A DNA stretch of 64,000 nucleotides from Trichostrongylus colubriformis (GCA_963978905.1 OZ022259.1:11594001-11658000), one strand, 5' to 3'. Counted from the first letter of the stretch, positions 15,306-27,092 are shown. Notes: generated by a model from the letters alone, not told the origin. Made by a program: numbers and translations.

Positions 15306-15484
15306 TGTAGGACGCAAATTTTCACCGATGTCAAAGCTTCTTTCCATCCCTAGGCTTAGGCTGAAGTAGATGAGACCTATGCTTTGACAGATGCTTTTTC
15401 ATGTGGGAGGAGGGAATATCAATTTTAGCATAAGCCTAAGGAGAGAAAGGAGCTTCGACGTCGACGCAAAGTTGCGTCTCCCCC
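15306..15484. mobile_element. Foldback/MITE-like element with about 57-bp inverted arms
   Basis: The left arm (15,306-15,364, containing GACGCAA, GTCAAAGCTTC and CCTAGGCTTAGGCT) matches the reverse complement of 15,424-15,484 (AGCATAAGCCTAAGGAG, GGAGCTTCGACGTCGACGCAAA) with scattered mismatches and small gaps. The 60-base centre is unpaired. There is no coding capacity. The structure is that of a miniature inverted-repeat element; class and target duplication are not clear. Confidence 0.55.
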
Positions 15485-15540
15485 TCTTCCGGCTTTATTT
15501 GATCCGTTTCAATATTCCTACGTAATTGGCTTCACTAATT

Positions 15541-17770
15541 TCCTACATTTTCATTTTTTTTTTGTTTTCATCTGTACATTTTCATTTATATTTTCTCTCT
15601 GCCCTACTGACCCAAAGCTTTTATAATGTTATGCACACTTTCCATTGACTCCACCGTGTCTTTTCGACGGTAAGTGAGTTTTGAAAGTATACTGAACACT
15701 CTTGGCCCGTCAGAATTTAGCACAAGTAGCACACCGCGTAGTAACAAGCACTTCGTCAGCTTCATGATGTTTATAATATTTTCCAAGATGCCCAGTCACG
15801 ATCACCATTCTGAACCAGTCTGGTTTACTTTTGAAATCGGATTTCAATATCGAAGTGCACTGGCGAGACTCGATATAATTGACCCTTTACCAGTTTTTGC
15901 TTTTGTAATCGTTTACGTCCAAATCGTATACGTCCATACTGACTGGAGTGGCAGACATGCCCACGAGATTTTTAATCTTATTTTTGTGGATATGTCGAGA
16001 AAGGGGTGATGTTGTGACAAAGGGGCCACTTCTACCAACGGTCTGAGTATCAAGTCCTGAACTTCCGAACTCAGGCCGATCAGGCTTCCTGTTTCACTTA
16101 GATTGATAGCTGAGAAACACTGACTTGTACTGCATCTGGTCCCCTTACTAATTGTATAGGGGTGTAGGTTGGGACACACGAATCTAGGCCTCAGCCTGTG
16201 ACAGCCTGTGGCCTTTGTCCTGTGACATAAAGCCTGTGGCCTTTGTCCTGTGAAAATTTGTTCATGTAAATCCTGAACTCCCTGCACGTCTGTTGTTGTG
16301 CTGATGAATGATGATGATGATATAAAAGATGTGTATGATGATCTAAGGTGTGCATGGTCATTGCGTGACCTAGTGGCCCTACTGACCGTGTGTCTTAATC
16401 GTTGCCCATTATATAGGCATATAGCTCAATCGCGTCCAAATGTCACCACGATTCTGAAGGAAATACGAATGCGTGGCCCATCTCGAGAATCGATCGCTTT
16501 CCGCCAAGCGCTACATTTAAACTTGATTTATTATGACAAGAAGTGAGGTACATCCCTTCGTATTGTACTAGAAATATGTAATCCTCCAAACGTTGAGTCA
16601 GCGGGTCTGCAGTAACCACTCGCAGAACGGCTGAGTCGGAAACAGTTGCGGTGATAAAGCTGTCATTTTAAAGCCGAAAAACGTCTTTTCTACCTTGTTG
16701 ATCACTGGCTCATATCTTTTCTGGGTCGATCGATCGATGAGCCAGAAGTGCACCGATTTCGAACCGTCGTTGCAACGTGAATGTTCTTAATCTGCTTCAT
16801 GACCAATTAATGATGTTCTATGGTCCTTTTGACCCCTCCCATTTGGGGAGTTTCCTTTCACTGCCCTTCTCACTTTGCTTCAGAGGGTCAAACAGCTTCT
16901 TCTCTAAGAGGTTGACCGCTTTCATTCGGAGCTCCATTCCCATTTCCAGTTCCACCTCTGGAAAATTATTTAAAATTCTCGCAACACTTTGGTCAGCTTT
17001 CCTTTAATGATAATACAGGAGGAACTGAGTAACAATTGTCTGCCTTCGTATTATTGGAGTACAGTATTGGAGTTTCCTTTGCATATGATTTTTATTCGAT
17101 GTGCGTATAGTTAAAATGATAGACCATTCGTTTACTTTTGTTTGTTTTACTCAGAACAGAACAGTGTCGTCTCATTAATCAGAACAATGTCTACTTCGAA
17201 GGAAGCTCTGTGCCTTTGAAAAATGCAGCATGTATGTCCATACCGATGGAGAGAGGCTGACGAATTTTGATTTGTTTTCGGAATGGATTTTTTAACCCAG
17301 AAGGATTTTAAAAGCTGCGTTTACCTTCTTTACCTTTACTGCTTGACCACCGAGCAAGCCATGCATGCCTTCTGTGGCAAAAGGGGTAGCAAATATGTTG
17401 TGTCATACTATGATGGGCGATTCTATGCTCTATCAGAAACTTTTCGGATTCTTTGGAATCGATCACAGCGGTGTGTTCGAATTTCCAAGAAAGTCTTCAG
17501 GACTATCATCTAGCCTGGACACAAGAGAGAAGCCATCGTGCCTCCTAGCGGCATGGAAAATCTCCTATAAAGTATGTACTATGAGCGACTGGAATCTGTC
17601 CATGACAGGCGAGACAAGCAACTTTGTAGCTGCTTCAGGATGAGGGAAATACTATAGAAGGAAATGTTATAAGTCCACTCAAGTTTGGAGGGGTTGCACC
17701 ATATATAGGGCAACAACGTCATCGTGGTACACAATCCACGACATGAAATTAATCTCCACATTTGTTCATC
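15541..17770. other. No supported gene; a 23-bp tandem copy
   Basis: Frames of 111 codons (plus 15,674-16,009) and 124 codons (minus 15,913-16,287) overlap each other and are unrecognised. The clearest structure is a 23-base word, AGCCTGTGGCCTTTGTCCTG plus TGA, present perfectly at 16,203-16,225 and 16,231-16,253, with a partial copy just before. A short GAT microsatellite lies at about 16,305-16,322. Confidence 0.5.
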
Positions 17771-17776
17771 GATTTG

Positions 17777-17989
17777 GTGCTATCGCAATGTAGGGGCGGC
17801 ATCTTAGTAATAGACGCTATTTTTACCTGAGCCAAGAAATGAGAAAGAATCCTTCTTTTTTCTCATTTGAGGCTTAGGCAAAAATGTACGATTGTATGCG
17901 GAATGACCTCACGAAGATCTGCCAGAAATACTCATGTGTGCAACTTTCTATGAGATGTCCCCCGTCCTTTCTTCACATTGCGATAGCAC
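17777..17989. mobile_element. 213-bp element with 15-bp perfect terminal inverted repeats
   Basis: GTGCTATCGCAATGT at 17,777-17,791 is the exact reverse complement of 17,975-17,989. Inward of this the arms still pair partly (GGGGCGGCATCTT against AGATGTCCCCCGTCC). There is no open frame, so this reads as a non-autonomous DNA element. No target duplication could be fixed. Confidence 0.55.
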
Positions 17990-19830
17990 TATCTATTCTA
18001 GTGCTCGCAAAGGTGCACCATCAGTCCTGAACAACAAATCATCAGACACAAAGCACATCTTTGCATAAAGAGCAAGATTTGCGCGGGTTTTCGCCTCATA
18101 TTCGAGTAAGCTCTTCCTAAGATCATCATGTGTAGTAGGATTCGATTAGGGATACAGCCCGTCGCAACAGTGCCGGCGTTGCCAGCAGCGGAGCCGGTAC
18201 CGCAAAATAAAAGTGACTTCACGAGCAGATCGCCTGAGACCTTATGCGACCCATAAGAAACTCTTCCCAATCAGCATATGCAAGCCTAGAACTATCATAC
18301 CAGAACATCTACCACACGTCATGCCAAACTAGAGCGAGCGTATTGGGGCTATGGGATCAGTTCAGAATACACAGAACAGCTGCGGTAATAATAAGGTAGC
18401 GCAACGTTGGCTGGCATTAACAAATCTGAATAGGAAGCGCAGTTGCCATACCTGAACAGCCTGAGTGATAGTTTCGCCTCGCTACTTACCAGTGACTACG
18501 GAATGATGTTGCTGAAAACAAAGGACATCAAGAGTACTCTTGTAGAGTTCCATACGAGCGTACGCTAGGTCAGACCACCAATATTGCATGCCAGGCTAGT
18601 CATTATGGGAACTACGAAATTAACATTCTCATCACCCAAAGTTCTATATCCTGAAGTGCTGCAGTAATTGGCCGTCAACTACACTATGCATCTCATCTGT
18701 TTTTTATTTGTAATTGTATTTTATAAGAGGGGTCACAACCTAGTTATTTATGTTCCGAAATTTCTTGTTGATTTAAATGTGTATAAAAGAGTAATAGGAT
18801 CCGAAGAAGCTTTTGAACGAAAAAACTAAAAAAGGTAGAATAAGAAATGCTAGAGGGGATAAGGCGTTTGGTGGGATAGTGTGCATTTCTTAAGCCCTGA
18901 GCCATGTTTAGGCCTTTGAAAACGACGAAAGGTCGAAACATTGGCCGAATAAAGATTAAACCTAAAAACCTCGTGGCAGAAGCAATATAAAACAAGAATA
19001 ACGAAGCAATATAAAACAAGAATAACGAACAATGCCGAGGTTCTACGACGAGAGAACATGGACTTTACCAAAAAAGGTGTTTACAAAACAACTTTGATCC
19101 ATACAGGCCTGCTTTTGGCGTCCGCCTTATCAAGCCTGAATATGTATTTGCACAACCGATCTTGCCGATTTGTTACTGCCACGGGATACTATCTCTGCCG
19201 CCTCTGTGGGAGTCTCTAGAAGGAAGCAGATTTCGTCAATCGACCCTGACGTAATCCATCGATAGCGCGTGCAGACGTGCTATGGTTGTGGTAATGTTTG
19301 GTATGACTCATTCTACAGTGCATCACCTGCAGCCACGTGATCGAAGAGAGTTGCGTGACTTACCTGCCATTTTCTTCCAGGGATTGCCTTCTTATTTCTA
19401 TCAGAATTTCTCTATCTACTGTATTTCTCATGGAGCTGTGCAGTGCTTTGACGGTAGGGCTGGGAGTGCTTGGCGTTCTTGCTTTTGGCTTTATATCTGT
19501 AATAGTATTTATAATATGTTGTGGAATTTCGAAGAGGTCTACGATTATCCTGTACCGATGTTTCGAAGGTTATATATTTGCCAGTTGGGCTAGTGCGCAC
19601 CACTGCGCGCGTAAAACGGTCGACAGTGGGTCGACCAGAACTTTTCTTTTTGAATTTACTCTTAACCAATTATTACATCACGCTCCGCCTATTTTATGCT
19701 GGTCTCCGCTATTTTATGCTGGTCTCTCCGGGTGTGCTTAAGATAACTTAGACATTGGTCACTCCTACCGATCTCTGGTTTCAAGGCTACGCTAGAACTG
19801 ACTCATGAATTTTTGTTGTACGGACCGCCC
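17990..19830. other. No supported gene; one short hydrophobic frame
   Basis: A plus-strand frame at 19,337-19,741 contains a strongly hydrophobic run of about 28 residues (from ALTVGLGVLG through VIVFIICCG) that would make one membrane helix, and a splice-acceptor-like TTTTCTTCCAG precedes it at about 19,370-19,380. No family is recognised, and hydrophobic frames arise easily in T-rich DNA, so I do not call a gene. A minus-strand frame near 18,000-18,130 (residues such as RKSLLEYEAKTRANLALYAK) is also protein-like but isolated. Confidence 0.3.
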
Positions 19831-19839
19831 ATTCGGGGT

Positions 19840-20200
19840 GTTCTTCGCCCACTGTGCCCGGGCCTCTTTTATGCTTTCAGAAACTCATGACTGACCTTAA
19901 CCCACCCTATCCTCACGTTTGAACCATTTTCGAACCTAGAGAACCACCGAATTAATCCGATGACAGCACGTTTCAGTACGCGCTCCGCCCACCGTGGGCG
20001 TATCCTGACTTGGTTCATGTGTGCTCCTTACTTCTTCTCTCACGCCCTACTGGTATCAAACTCGTATTTTCACAGGTTCGTCCAAGCTTCTTCCACCACC
20101 GCAAATCCACGCTTTGCCCACTGTGGGCGGTTCTCCGCTTATTTGAAGTATGTTCAAAATGGCCTAGACAGTGGTCATTTTTTCCGATTATTTTTCTGAC
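19840..20200 (-). repeat. Reverse-oriented copy of the Helitron-like dispersed repeat
   Basis: Read on the minus strand this segment has the landmarks of the copies at 23,798, 25,295 and 26,245: a CCCACGGTGGGCG-type word, AAGAGCACACATG-type and GGTTCGAAATGG-type words, and the tract before them. It lacks a clear terminus and lies directly against the RTE element, which may have inserted into it. Confidence 0.5.
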
Positions 20201-20224
20201 CACAGATCTTCTTCACCTAAGAGT

Positions 20225-23200
20225 TCCCCTCGCTGAAGGATCTCGAGCCGTTAGGTGGCAAGGCTTGGCGCGACCCCAGGTGGCGGATAGGGGGCTAATC
20301 GCGGACCAAAAGCCACCATGTACCTGCGCTGAGACGCAGGTGGATTCAGGGGGTGGACTCCTTGTTTCTGCTGAGCTGAGCTGATTCATACCCTCTGTAT
20401 TCATGCACACGTTTCTTGCATACGTGTGGGGACGTTCTGTATGGTGCAGGTGGTATCCTGCATTCGATGCAGTCAAAAGCTTGCATTCTAACGACTGGGA
20501 GGTAAAAACCCCAAGTCTTCTTCGGGATAGCATGGCTAACTACCCGGAGTGTACACAACCCCGACGACAGAGCCTGGCAAGCTACTCGGTCTTCATCTTG
20601 CCGAAAACAGCAGTAAAGATGAGCTTTATTCCCCTGACCTGAGGGAGCCCCCAATACGGCAGCGTTGGGTAGGACTGCTCGGGAGAGACTACTAAAATCT
20701 CAGGGTGCCCAAATCGAGCAGGAATAAGGTGGCGATTCGCACTTTCAACGCACGAAGCCTTGCACTGAAAGCGAGTATCGAAGTCCTGATAATGCAAGCC
20801 AAGAAGATCAAGTACGACATCATCGGATTGACCGAGACGAGGAGGCATTGCCTGCTTCCACGGAACATGTGATAGGAGAGGCGTTGACGGTGTTAGCGTT
20901 CTCGTCAATACGTACTTTGCCATGAACATCGACTCGTACGAAAATCTGATAACCCGAATCAGAGGTACGCGATTGAAAAGATGTGGTTCAATCCCAGCTT
21001 TGACCATCTTCGTCGTGTACGCACCAACATAGGGCTAAGAAGAGGACAAGGTCGGAGCATTTGATGTGGAATAGGAGAAGTTCTGTGAGGAAACCATACC
21101 TTCTTTGAAGTAATCGTCGGCCACACGCCAAAATCCGCCCTAGAGAACGGATAATGAACTTCACACACGACTCACGGAACGGAATGGAATGAGCAGGGTG
21201 AAAGGCTGTCTGAGTTTACTATGTCGATCAGCTCCATCCAAGGTAACTAACAGTTCCAGAAGCCCTCTCATCTACGATGAACTTGGGAGTCACCCGGTGG
21301 ACAATTCCATAGTGAAACTGGTCAGGTCATCTTCAATCGAAGGTTTTGCCTGTTCGACGTCGCTGTTGTTCCGAAGATCTATACGAGATGAGACCATCGA
21401 CTCCTCTCCGCGAAGTTCCCCTTTTCGATACCTGGAGAGAGAGCCGGGAAATTTAAGGAGCGAAGACCCAAGACAATCATCAACTGGGAACTCTTCGTTT
21501 CTCTCGAGGTGTATGGGAGGATTCCATTGTCGAAAACATCGACGATGAACTAACTGACTCGCTGAACATCTTCACGATAGTGCCTGGAGGGCAGAGAGTT
21601 TGAAAATTACCAAGAGGCGTCTTTTTTCGGATGCTCTCGACCTGACACTCCAACGTGGATCCTCTCTCCGCAGGCGATTACCAACTGAAGTCCGAACTTG
21701 CGAAGCAATGCAGAGAAGCGAGTAAAGAAGATCTTGAGGAGAGAAGTGCAGTAGTGCTGGCTAAAGCAACAGAGGTTGGGAGAAGCATCCGCAATGCCCG
21801 CCGAAGTTTCGCCAGTTATAAGACCAAAATGACCGGTCTCCGGCGTCCGGACGGCACAGTTACTGCTTCCCGAAGGGCAATGGAGAAGGTCATATACACT
21901 TCTACTCGGGTCTCTTCGATAGCCATGTATAAATGCCTAGGATCAATCAGAAGCAGGTTGGATAAGTCGTTCCACCAGTTCTCCTTTGCGAAGTCCGACA
22001 TGCCATTTCGTCGGTGAGGAATGGGTACAGCATCCGACCCCGACAGGATCAGACCGTAACATCTGAAGAATCTTTGCCACTTATCGTCAAAACACCGGCC
22101 AGCTCTTCACACCCTACCTGTCGGAATGCAAGGTACCCACCGTGGAAAACCAGCAGAACTGTGTTGCTGTATAAGGAAGGAGATCCTTACGACATTGGCA
22201 ATTATCGTCCAATCTGCCTGCTGTCTGAAGTCTACAAGCTCTTCGCTCGTGTCATCTTGAATAGGATCGACAGAACTTTGAACGAAGGACAGCCATGTGA
22301 GCAAACACGGTTCCGCAGAGGGTTCAGTACAATCGATTACATCCACACGGTCACTAGGCTCATTGAAGTGTCGCGAGAGTACAAGATGCTTTTACGTCTC
22401 ACAGTCATCGATCTGAAGCAAGCCTTCGATGCCGTTGACACAGAAGCGCATATCGAAGCCCTAGGAAACCAGTGTGTGCCTTTTCAGTACATAAGGGTAC
22501 TTCGTGTGCTCTACAGCAACTTGACGACCAGGATCTCGCCATTCTACAATGAAATCATATTTGACGTAAACGGAGGGGTTCGGCAAGGCGACACCATTTT
22601 GCCTTAACTTTGCGCCGCTTTCGAGAAAGTCATGGTTCATTTGGAATGGGAAGGCATAGAATGAAGGTCGGTGGTCGGCATCTACACCACCTCCGCTTCA
22701 CTGACGACATTGTGCTTATAACACCGACAACCCGGCAAGCGGAGCAAATGCTAGCTGATTTCGACGGCGAGTGGGGAAAAATCGGTGGACAGCTGAACCT
22801 GACGCAGACGGTCACGAGGAACGATCGCTACCTGCTCCCCATCCCCGCTCAACGGAACGAACGTCGCCGAATGCTTCAGCTATGTGTACCTAACCCGCGA
22901 TGCCGATATGATGAACGACTAGCACTAGAGCCGAGCGAAAGGGAAAGAGTGGCCTAGAGAGCTTTCAAGATGTCGAGGGAATAGCGATGAAGAATAAAAA
23001 CATCCGGCTCTGCGCCCATCTCTTCGATTTCGCTGTCCTGCTGCCCTGTCATATGCCTCGGAGACTTGGAATCTGCATAAGAAGGAGGAGCATGCGGACG
23101 GCGTATTCAACGCTCCATCGAAAGGACGATGCTCAGAGTATCCCGATACACGCAACTGCAGAGGGGAATCAGCTGTTTGGAACTCCGTCGAAGATCTAAA

Positions 23201-23520
23201 ATCAGGGACGCCGTCGTATTTGCCAAGGAATCGAAGATTAGATGCGCCGGACGCGTCATGCGATATCGCGATGACCGTTGGGCCGGAGCGGTTACCGATT
23301 GGATCCCTCGAGACGTCAAACAAACACCTGGACCGCCAGCCTGATGGTAAAAGTTCTTCACGAAAGCTCTGCGCGAAGGGAACGAGACGCTACGTCTTCC
23401 TGGAGCCAGAAGCGTTCACTGGACTGCTTTAGCTCGTAACAGGGACGAATGCAGACATTGGTGACGCCCGCTCGAGACTCTCGATGAGCAACGGGACGAC
23501 ATGTGACATGATAGGTTATG
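20225..23520 (+). mobile_element. RTE-type non-LTR retrotransposon, degenerate
   Basis: A complete-length but broken RTE-like element. A 5' leader of about 490 bases (20,225-20,715, with GCGACCCCAGGTGGCGGATA-type text) precedes an apurinic-endonuclease region, a reverse transcriptase and a C-terminal region, all in one orientation. The 3' end passes into short tandem copies of ATGCTATCC at about 23,517-23,547, fitting the short-repeat tails of RTE elements. It sits inside a nest of Helitron-like repeats. Stops and frameshifts throughout show it is dead. The leader and both ends are placed by eye and could be off by tens of bases. Confidence 0.85.
20720..23465 (+). pseudogene. RTE endonuclease-reverse transcriptase ORF, frameshifted
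   Basis: The protein can be followed in order through several frames. The endonuclease start reads IRTFNARSLALK then YDIIGLTETRR (about 20,740-20,850), followed by VLVNTYFAMNIDSYE and LTIFVVYAPT. The linker and RT N-terminus are at 21,655-22,010 (RRPDGTVTASRRAMEKV). The RT fingers and palm lie at 22,014-22,607 (DIGNYRPICLLSEVYKLFAR, VIDLKQAFDAVD, GGVRQGDTILP), and the catalytic box at about 22,690 reads FTDDIVLITP, where RTE elements usually have FADD. The C-terminal region at 22,990-23,460 keeps KNIRLCAHLFD and DAVVFAKESKIRCAGRVMR. At least five frame breaks and internal stops rule out a full product. It is known family text, not a host gene. Confidence 0.85.
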
Positions 23521-23797
23521 CTATCCATGCTATCCATGCTATGCTTATAAAAGCGCTTATTATTTACTCTAATTTCCGTTAAAATAGGTAATTGCCAGAC
23601 CATCGTATGTTTAGCTTTCTTATCGGTCAGTATATGATCAATATTAAAAAGCATAGCACAGTGTGAGGTTACAGAATATTTGTTCAAAGAACTGGAAAAA
23701 CTCGCAAAGTTTCAAGAAGTTTTTTTTTGAAGTAATTCACTATATATCTATGTTTGAAACCTTCGAATTTGAGACCGTGGAATTTTTTTGAGCGATT

Positions 23798-24270
23798 TCT
23801 ATTATATATGAAACGCACTGTCTGTCCGTCCGCTCGTCCCTCTGCCTGTCACGAAAAACAACGTGTGAAGATTGGGGCAAGTTTGGGATGGGTAGGGTAG
23901 GAAGGAAAGAGCACACACGGGTCAAGTTAAGTTTCGCCCACGGTAGGCTGAGCGTGCACTGGAATGTTCCGTTTTCTAAACGAAAATTGTTTATTTGGTT
24001 CGAAATGGTCCAAACGTGGGGGAAAGGCGGAGTGAGGTCGGCCATAAGTCTCTGAAAGTCGCGAAAGAGGCCTGGGCACAGTGGGTGGACAGCACCCTGA
24101 ATAGACGGTCCACGCAACAAAAAAATCATAACTCCGTTCCGAAGCGGCTTCGTGACCGGGAAAAAACCGGTAGAAGTTATCAATGTCCAGTTTATCTTGA
24201 ACACGCTCAAAGAGGGCAACCCGCCCACAAAGGGCGAAAAGTATTATTTCAATCTTGTGCTCTTTGTAGA
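23798..24270 (+). mobile_element. Helitron-like non-autonomous repeat, copy A
   Basis: Begins TCTATTATATATGAAACG, followed by TGTCTGTCCGTCCG, the same opening as the copy at 25,295. Later landmarks shared with the other copies are GGGATGGGTAGGGTA, AAGAGCACACACGGGTCAAG, CGCCCACGG, GGAATGTTCCGTTTTC, GGTTCGAAATGG and AATCATAACTCCGTTCCGA. A 5' TC followed by a TATATA-AAAC-like stretch inserted after AT fits Helitron-type ends. A 3' hairpin and CTRR end are not convincingly found, so the class is inferred. The minus-strand frame of 162 codons here (23,740-24,228) is read out of the repeat and is not called a gene. Confidence 0.5.
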
Positions 24271-24369
24271 AATTGCAATTCGAGATTGGTTTAGAAGAAG
24301 ACAAAAGAGGTGGTTGGTAATAGGTAAGGGTATAAAAAAGAATTCTCGACTGTGAGCGGACTTTTTGAC

Positions 24370-24705
24370 AGCGAGTTAACTTCGGCACCAGGCAAACATA
24401 AACCGCAACCCTGAAGAGCATCAGCTTCGTTGTTAATAGTGACGTACTCACAAATTCATACCGTACTTGCATACGCATATGCAAACATACGCATACGCAA
24501 ACATCCGCAAACAAATCTTGTGAAAGTCCGCCGCACTGGAAGTCGCAAGCCTTGACATCCTTACATGTTGTGATGACTGCTTCAGGTTGAAACTAATGAT
24601 ATCCCCCTTTTCTCATTCGATTTCGGATTCTTTTTCTATATCACTCTGTACAGCCCTTCTCTTGTGATAAATGAATAGTTGGAACCAGACCAAGTATGCA
24701 TTCCT
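24370..24705 (+). repeat. Dispersed repeat family D, copy 1
   Basis: Shares ordered blocks with 48,650-49,015: CACCAGGCAAACATAAACCG with CATCAGGCAAACATCTACCG, AGCCTTGACATCC with TGTCTTGACACCC, ATTTCGGATT with GTTTCGGGTT, and CTTCTCTTGTGATAAATGA with CTTATCTTGTGGTAATTGA. Divergence is high, so this is an old copy. It has no coding potential that I can see. Confidence 0.45.
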
Positions 24706-25294
24706 TTGAGAAGAATGCATATTCTTGCATTGTATATAGCGATTCAAAAATGTTGACCATTGAGCGCTCATTGAGAAATTTTATAGATGACAGTTATTGA
24801 AGTGAAGAAAAGTAATGGAGTAATGGGCCTTAGCCCTAACAGTTGGATTATATCGAGAGCTGATGCATCTGGAACGTCAATAGTTTCCGCGCAGTCGTCT
24901 CCATCCTCATGCTATCATGGGATCACTTACCGCGCACAGTGAGTACTATTCCTGCCTAAGCCTAGCGGAGGGGAAGCTTTCCCTCTTCAAAGTTCAATCA
25001 AGAAATAGTAGAAAACGCTGAGCACAATGACTTCCTTTCCCAACTCTAACATTAGCACTCTGTATCGTTTTCGAGGTATGTGTCGATGATTGCTGAAATG
25101 TTGTAATCCACGTCGTGATCCAACTCCTCGTACTTTTGCATTGTGCGAGTGCGGTGGTTCATTTTTTCAATCACGGAAAGGGATGAATTGAAGAATCAGG
25201 ATCTCATTCTGGTACAGATTTCGACATTTTGTAGGGAAACCAGAAAATCGTACTCATTCCATTTTCAATGCCTACTGTTAGCATCACTCAATTA
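24706..25294. other. Unassigned stretch between repeats
   Basis: Roughly 590 bases with no supported gene, no clear repeat boundary and no long frame. Nothing further was recognised. Confidence 0.4.
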
Positions 25295-25855
25295 TCCCTA
25301 CTATATATAAAACGCTTCGTCTGTGTGTACGTCCCTCCGTCTGTCACGAAATTAGGTATTATATGAAAAATGATCTCTGGAGATGGGGACAAGTGTGGTG
25401 TGGGCAGAGCATGGAACAAAACCAAAAGAGCACACATGGATCAGGTCAAGCTCCGCCCACAGTGGGCGGGAAGTGCCCTGGAATGTTCCGTTTTCACTGA
25501 AAACTGTTAATTGGGTTCGAATGTGCCCCAAACGTGGGCGAAAGGTGGATTAAGGTCAGGAATGAGTTTTTTGAAGTCATGAAAGGCGCGTGGGCACAAT
25601 GGGCAGAGCATTCGTGGTAGTGGGTAGAGCTAGGGCGTAACATGAAAAATAACCTTTGGAGATGGTGACAAGTTTGGGATGGGTAGGGCATGGGATAAGA
25701 CGCAAAAGAGCACACGTGGACCAAGTCAAGCTCCGCCCACAGTGAACGCAGCGTACACAGAACTACTCTGTCCTCATGAAAAAAAGCAATGTCGATCGAC
25801 CTACTGACGCACATGGTGTTTCGCGCTCAGTAGTGTGCGCCAGCCAACTGGTATG
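25295..25855 (+). mobile_element. Helitron-like non-autonomous repeat, copy B, with internal duplication
   Basis: Starts TCCCTACTATATATAAAACG directly after ATTA, then CTTCGTCTGTGTGTACG. The block ATGAAAAATRA...GGAGATGG through CAAGCTCCGCCCACAGTG occurs twice, at about 25,360-25,465 and 25,645-25,745, so the element contains a partial internal duplication of about 280-bp spacing. The tail (25,785-25,850: CGATCGACCTACTGACGC, then GCGCTCAGTAGTGTGCGC, which can fold) is shared with 27,095-27,165. A foldable word near a shared 3' tail fits a Helitron-like end but the final CTRR is not clean. Confidence 0.5.
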
Positions 25856-26244
25856 ATAATAAATCACGCGTAGCGTAATTCCTTACATCAATATTTAAAC
25901 TCGAATAGGGTGTAGAGAACACAAACAGGAGGAGTCAAAAATCACCCCAAAAATCAAATGGTGCTCAAAATGGGTGTTTCCTAATACTTAGATAAAGTTT
26001 TCTATTTTAACCAGTCCATACACACCCATACGCGTAGACTCAGTTTGTCCTTGATCTTATTGTGTTTCCTGATGAATACCTGGTCCTGGCTGGTAGCAAC
26101 TGCTCCACTCACATAATCTGAGAAGATAGAAATGTGCTTGCGACTTCCAGTTCGCATAACACGGACTGGGTTGGTTCGGCGTCAACCCCAGTGCGAGTAG
26201 ATGAGTACGCCATTAATAGCGCAGAAGATTACTCCTTTTGGGGT

Positions 26245-26640
26245 CACGGTAGACGTTTGCATGAAAAGCAACCTGTGAGGATGGGAGCAAGTTTGGAATA
26301 GGTAGGGTATGACAGGAAGTGAAGAGCACACATGTACCAAGTTAAGCTCCACCCACGATGGGCGGACGGCGCAATGAATGTTCCGTTTTCAAACCGGAAA
26401 TTTTTTGTTCGGTTCGAAAATGGCCCAAAAATGAAGGGGAAAAGATGAGTCTCTGGAAGTCTCGAAAGATGCCTGTGCACAGTGAACGGAGCGCACCCCG
26501 AGTGGACGGTCCGCGCAACAGAAAAATCGTAACTTGGCTCCAACGTAGCCTGACCAGGAAAAAATAGGTAGAAATGACCGGCGTCGAAACCACTTGGAGC
26601 ATTTTTGAAGCTAGCGGGGACCCTACCGAGACGGACGGAG
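26245..26640 (+). mobile_element. Helitron-like repeat, copy C, lacking the 5' end
   Basis: Enters the family at ATGAAAAGCAACCTGTGAGG (about 26,260) without the TATATAAAAC opening, and runs through CAAGTTTGGAATAGGTAGGG, GAGCACACATG, GTTAAGCTCCACCCACGATG, GAATGTTCCGTTTTC and GGTTCGAAAATGGCCC to GACGGTCCGCGCAACAGAA. It aligns better with copy A than with copy B. The minus-strand frames of 99 and 134 codons here are shadows of the repeat. Confidence 0.5.
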
Positions 26641-26769
26641 CGTGATATGGTAATGGGATATGGTGATATGGTAACTGAATAAACTTAAAGGCACCAGTAG
26701 GGGAAAAACTGAGATCTGGGAGTACATGCTCTCTGAAACAAACCATCTGCTTCAGAAGAGGTCAGATGT

Positions 26770-27005
26770 GGTGAAAATCGCATAAAAAACGCGACTTGGG
26801 GTCTTATGACGACTTTATGGGATTATGCGGCCGGGGGAGTCGCCACGGAGGGTCGGGACAACAATCGCGGCCGGCTGGACCAGACTCTGGCCTGTCTTCA
26901 GTCCACTCCGGCCAGAGACGCAGAGGGCGAGAGAGAGAAGGGGGATTTTCGGGTTCCTATTTCTCGGTTTTTTCGCCGTTTTATGTCGTTCTTTCTCTAC
27001 TGCTA
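26770..27005 (+). repeat. Dispersed repeat family E, plus-strand copy
   Basis: Matches the reverse complement of 55,640-55,925 in order: GACTTGGGGTCTTAT with GCGTGGGGTCTTAT, GTCTTCAGTCCACTCCGG with CCTTCAGTCCGTCTGCAG, GACGCAGAG, and GGGGATTTTCGGGTTCCTA with GGGGTTTTCGGGTTCCTA. A frame of 146 codons opens here (26,825-27,265); its segment RRGIFGFLFLGFFAV is similar to WEGVFGFLLLGAFVF from the other copy in the equivalent frame. That may be nucleotide homology only. Confidence 0.6.
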
Positions 27006-27044
27006 TATTGCTGAGCACCTCTAGTTTCGTAATCCCCCAATTTG

Positions 27045-27092
27045 CCGAATTTGCCCTTACCGGTGATGAACCGAATTTGCCCTTACCGGTGA
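27045..27092 (+). repeat. 22-bp direct repeat, period 26
   Basis: CCGAATTTGCCCTTACCGGT followed by GA occurs at 27,045-27,066 and again at 27,071-27,092 with no mismatch. It lies between repeat family E and the tail shared with 25,785-25,850. Confidence 0.85.

Noticed and set aside
19337..19741. Single-membrane-helix small protein
   Set aside because: Only a hydrophobic run in T-rich DNA; no homolog recalled and no gene structure.
23740..24514. Minus-strand frames of 162 and 195 codons
   Set aside because: They lie across the Helitron-like repeat in two overlapping frames and are not preserved in the other copies.
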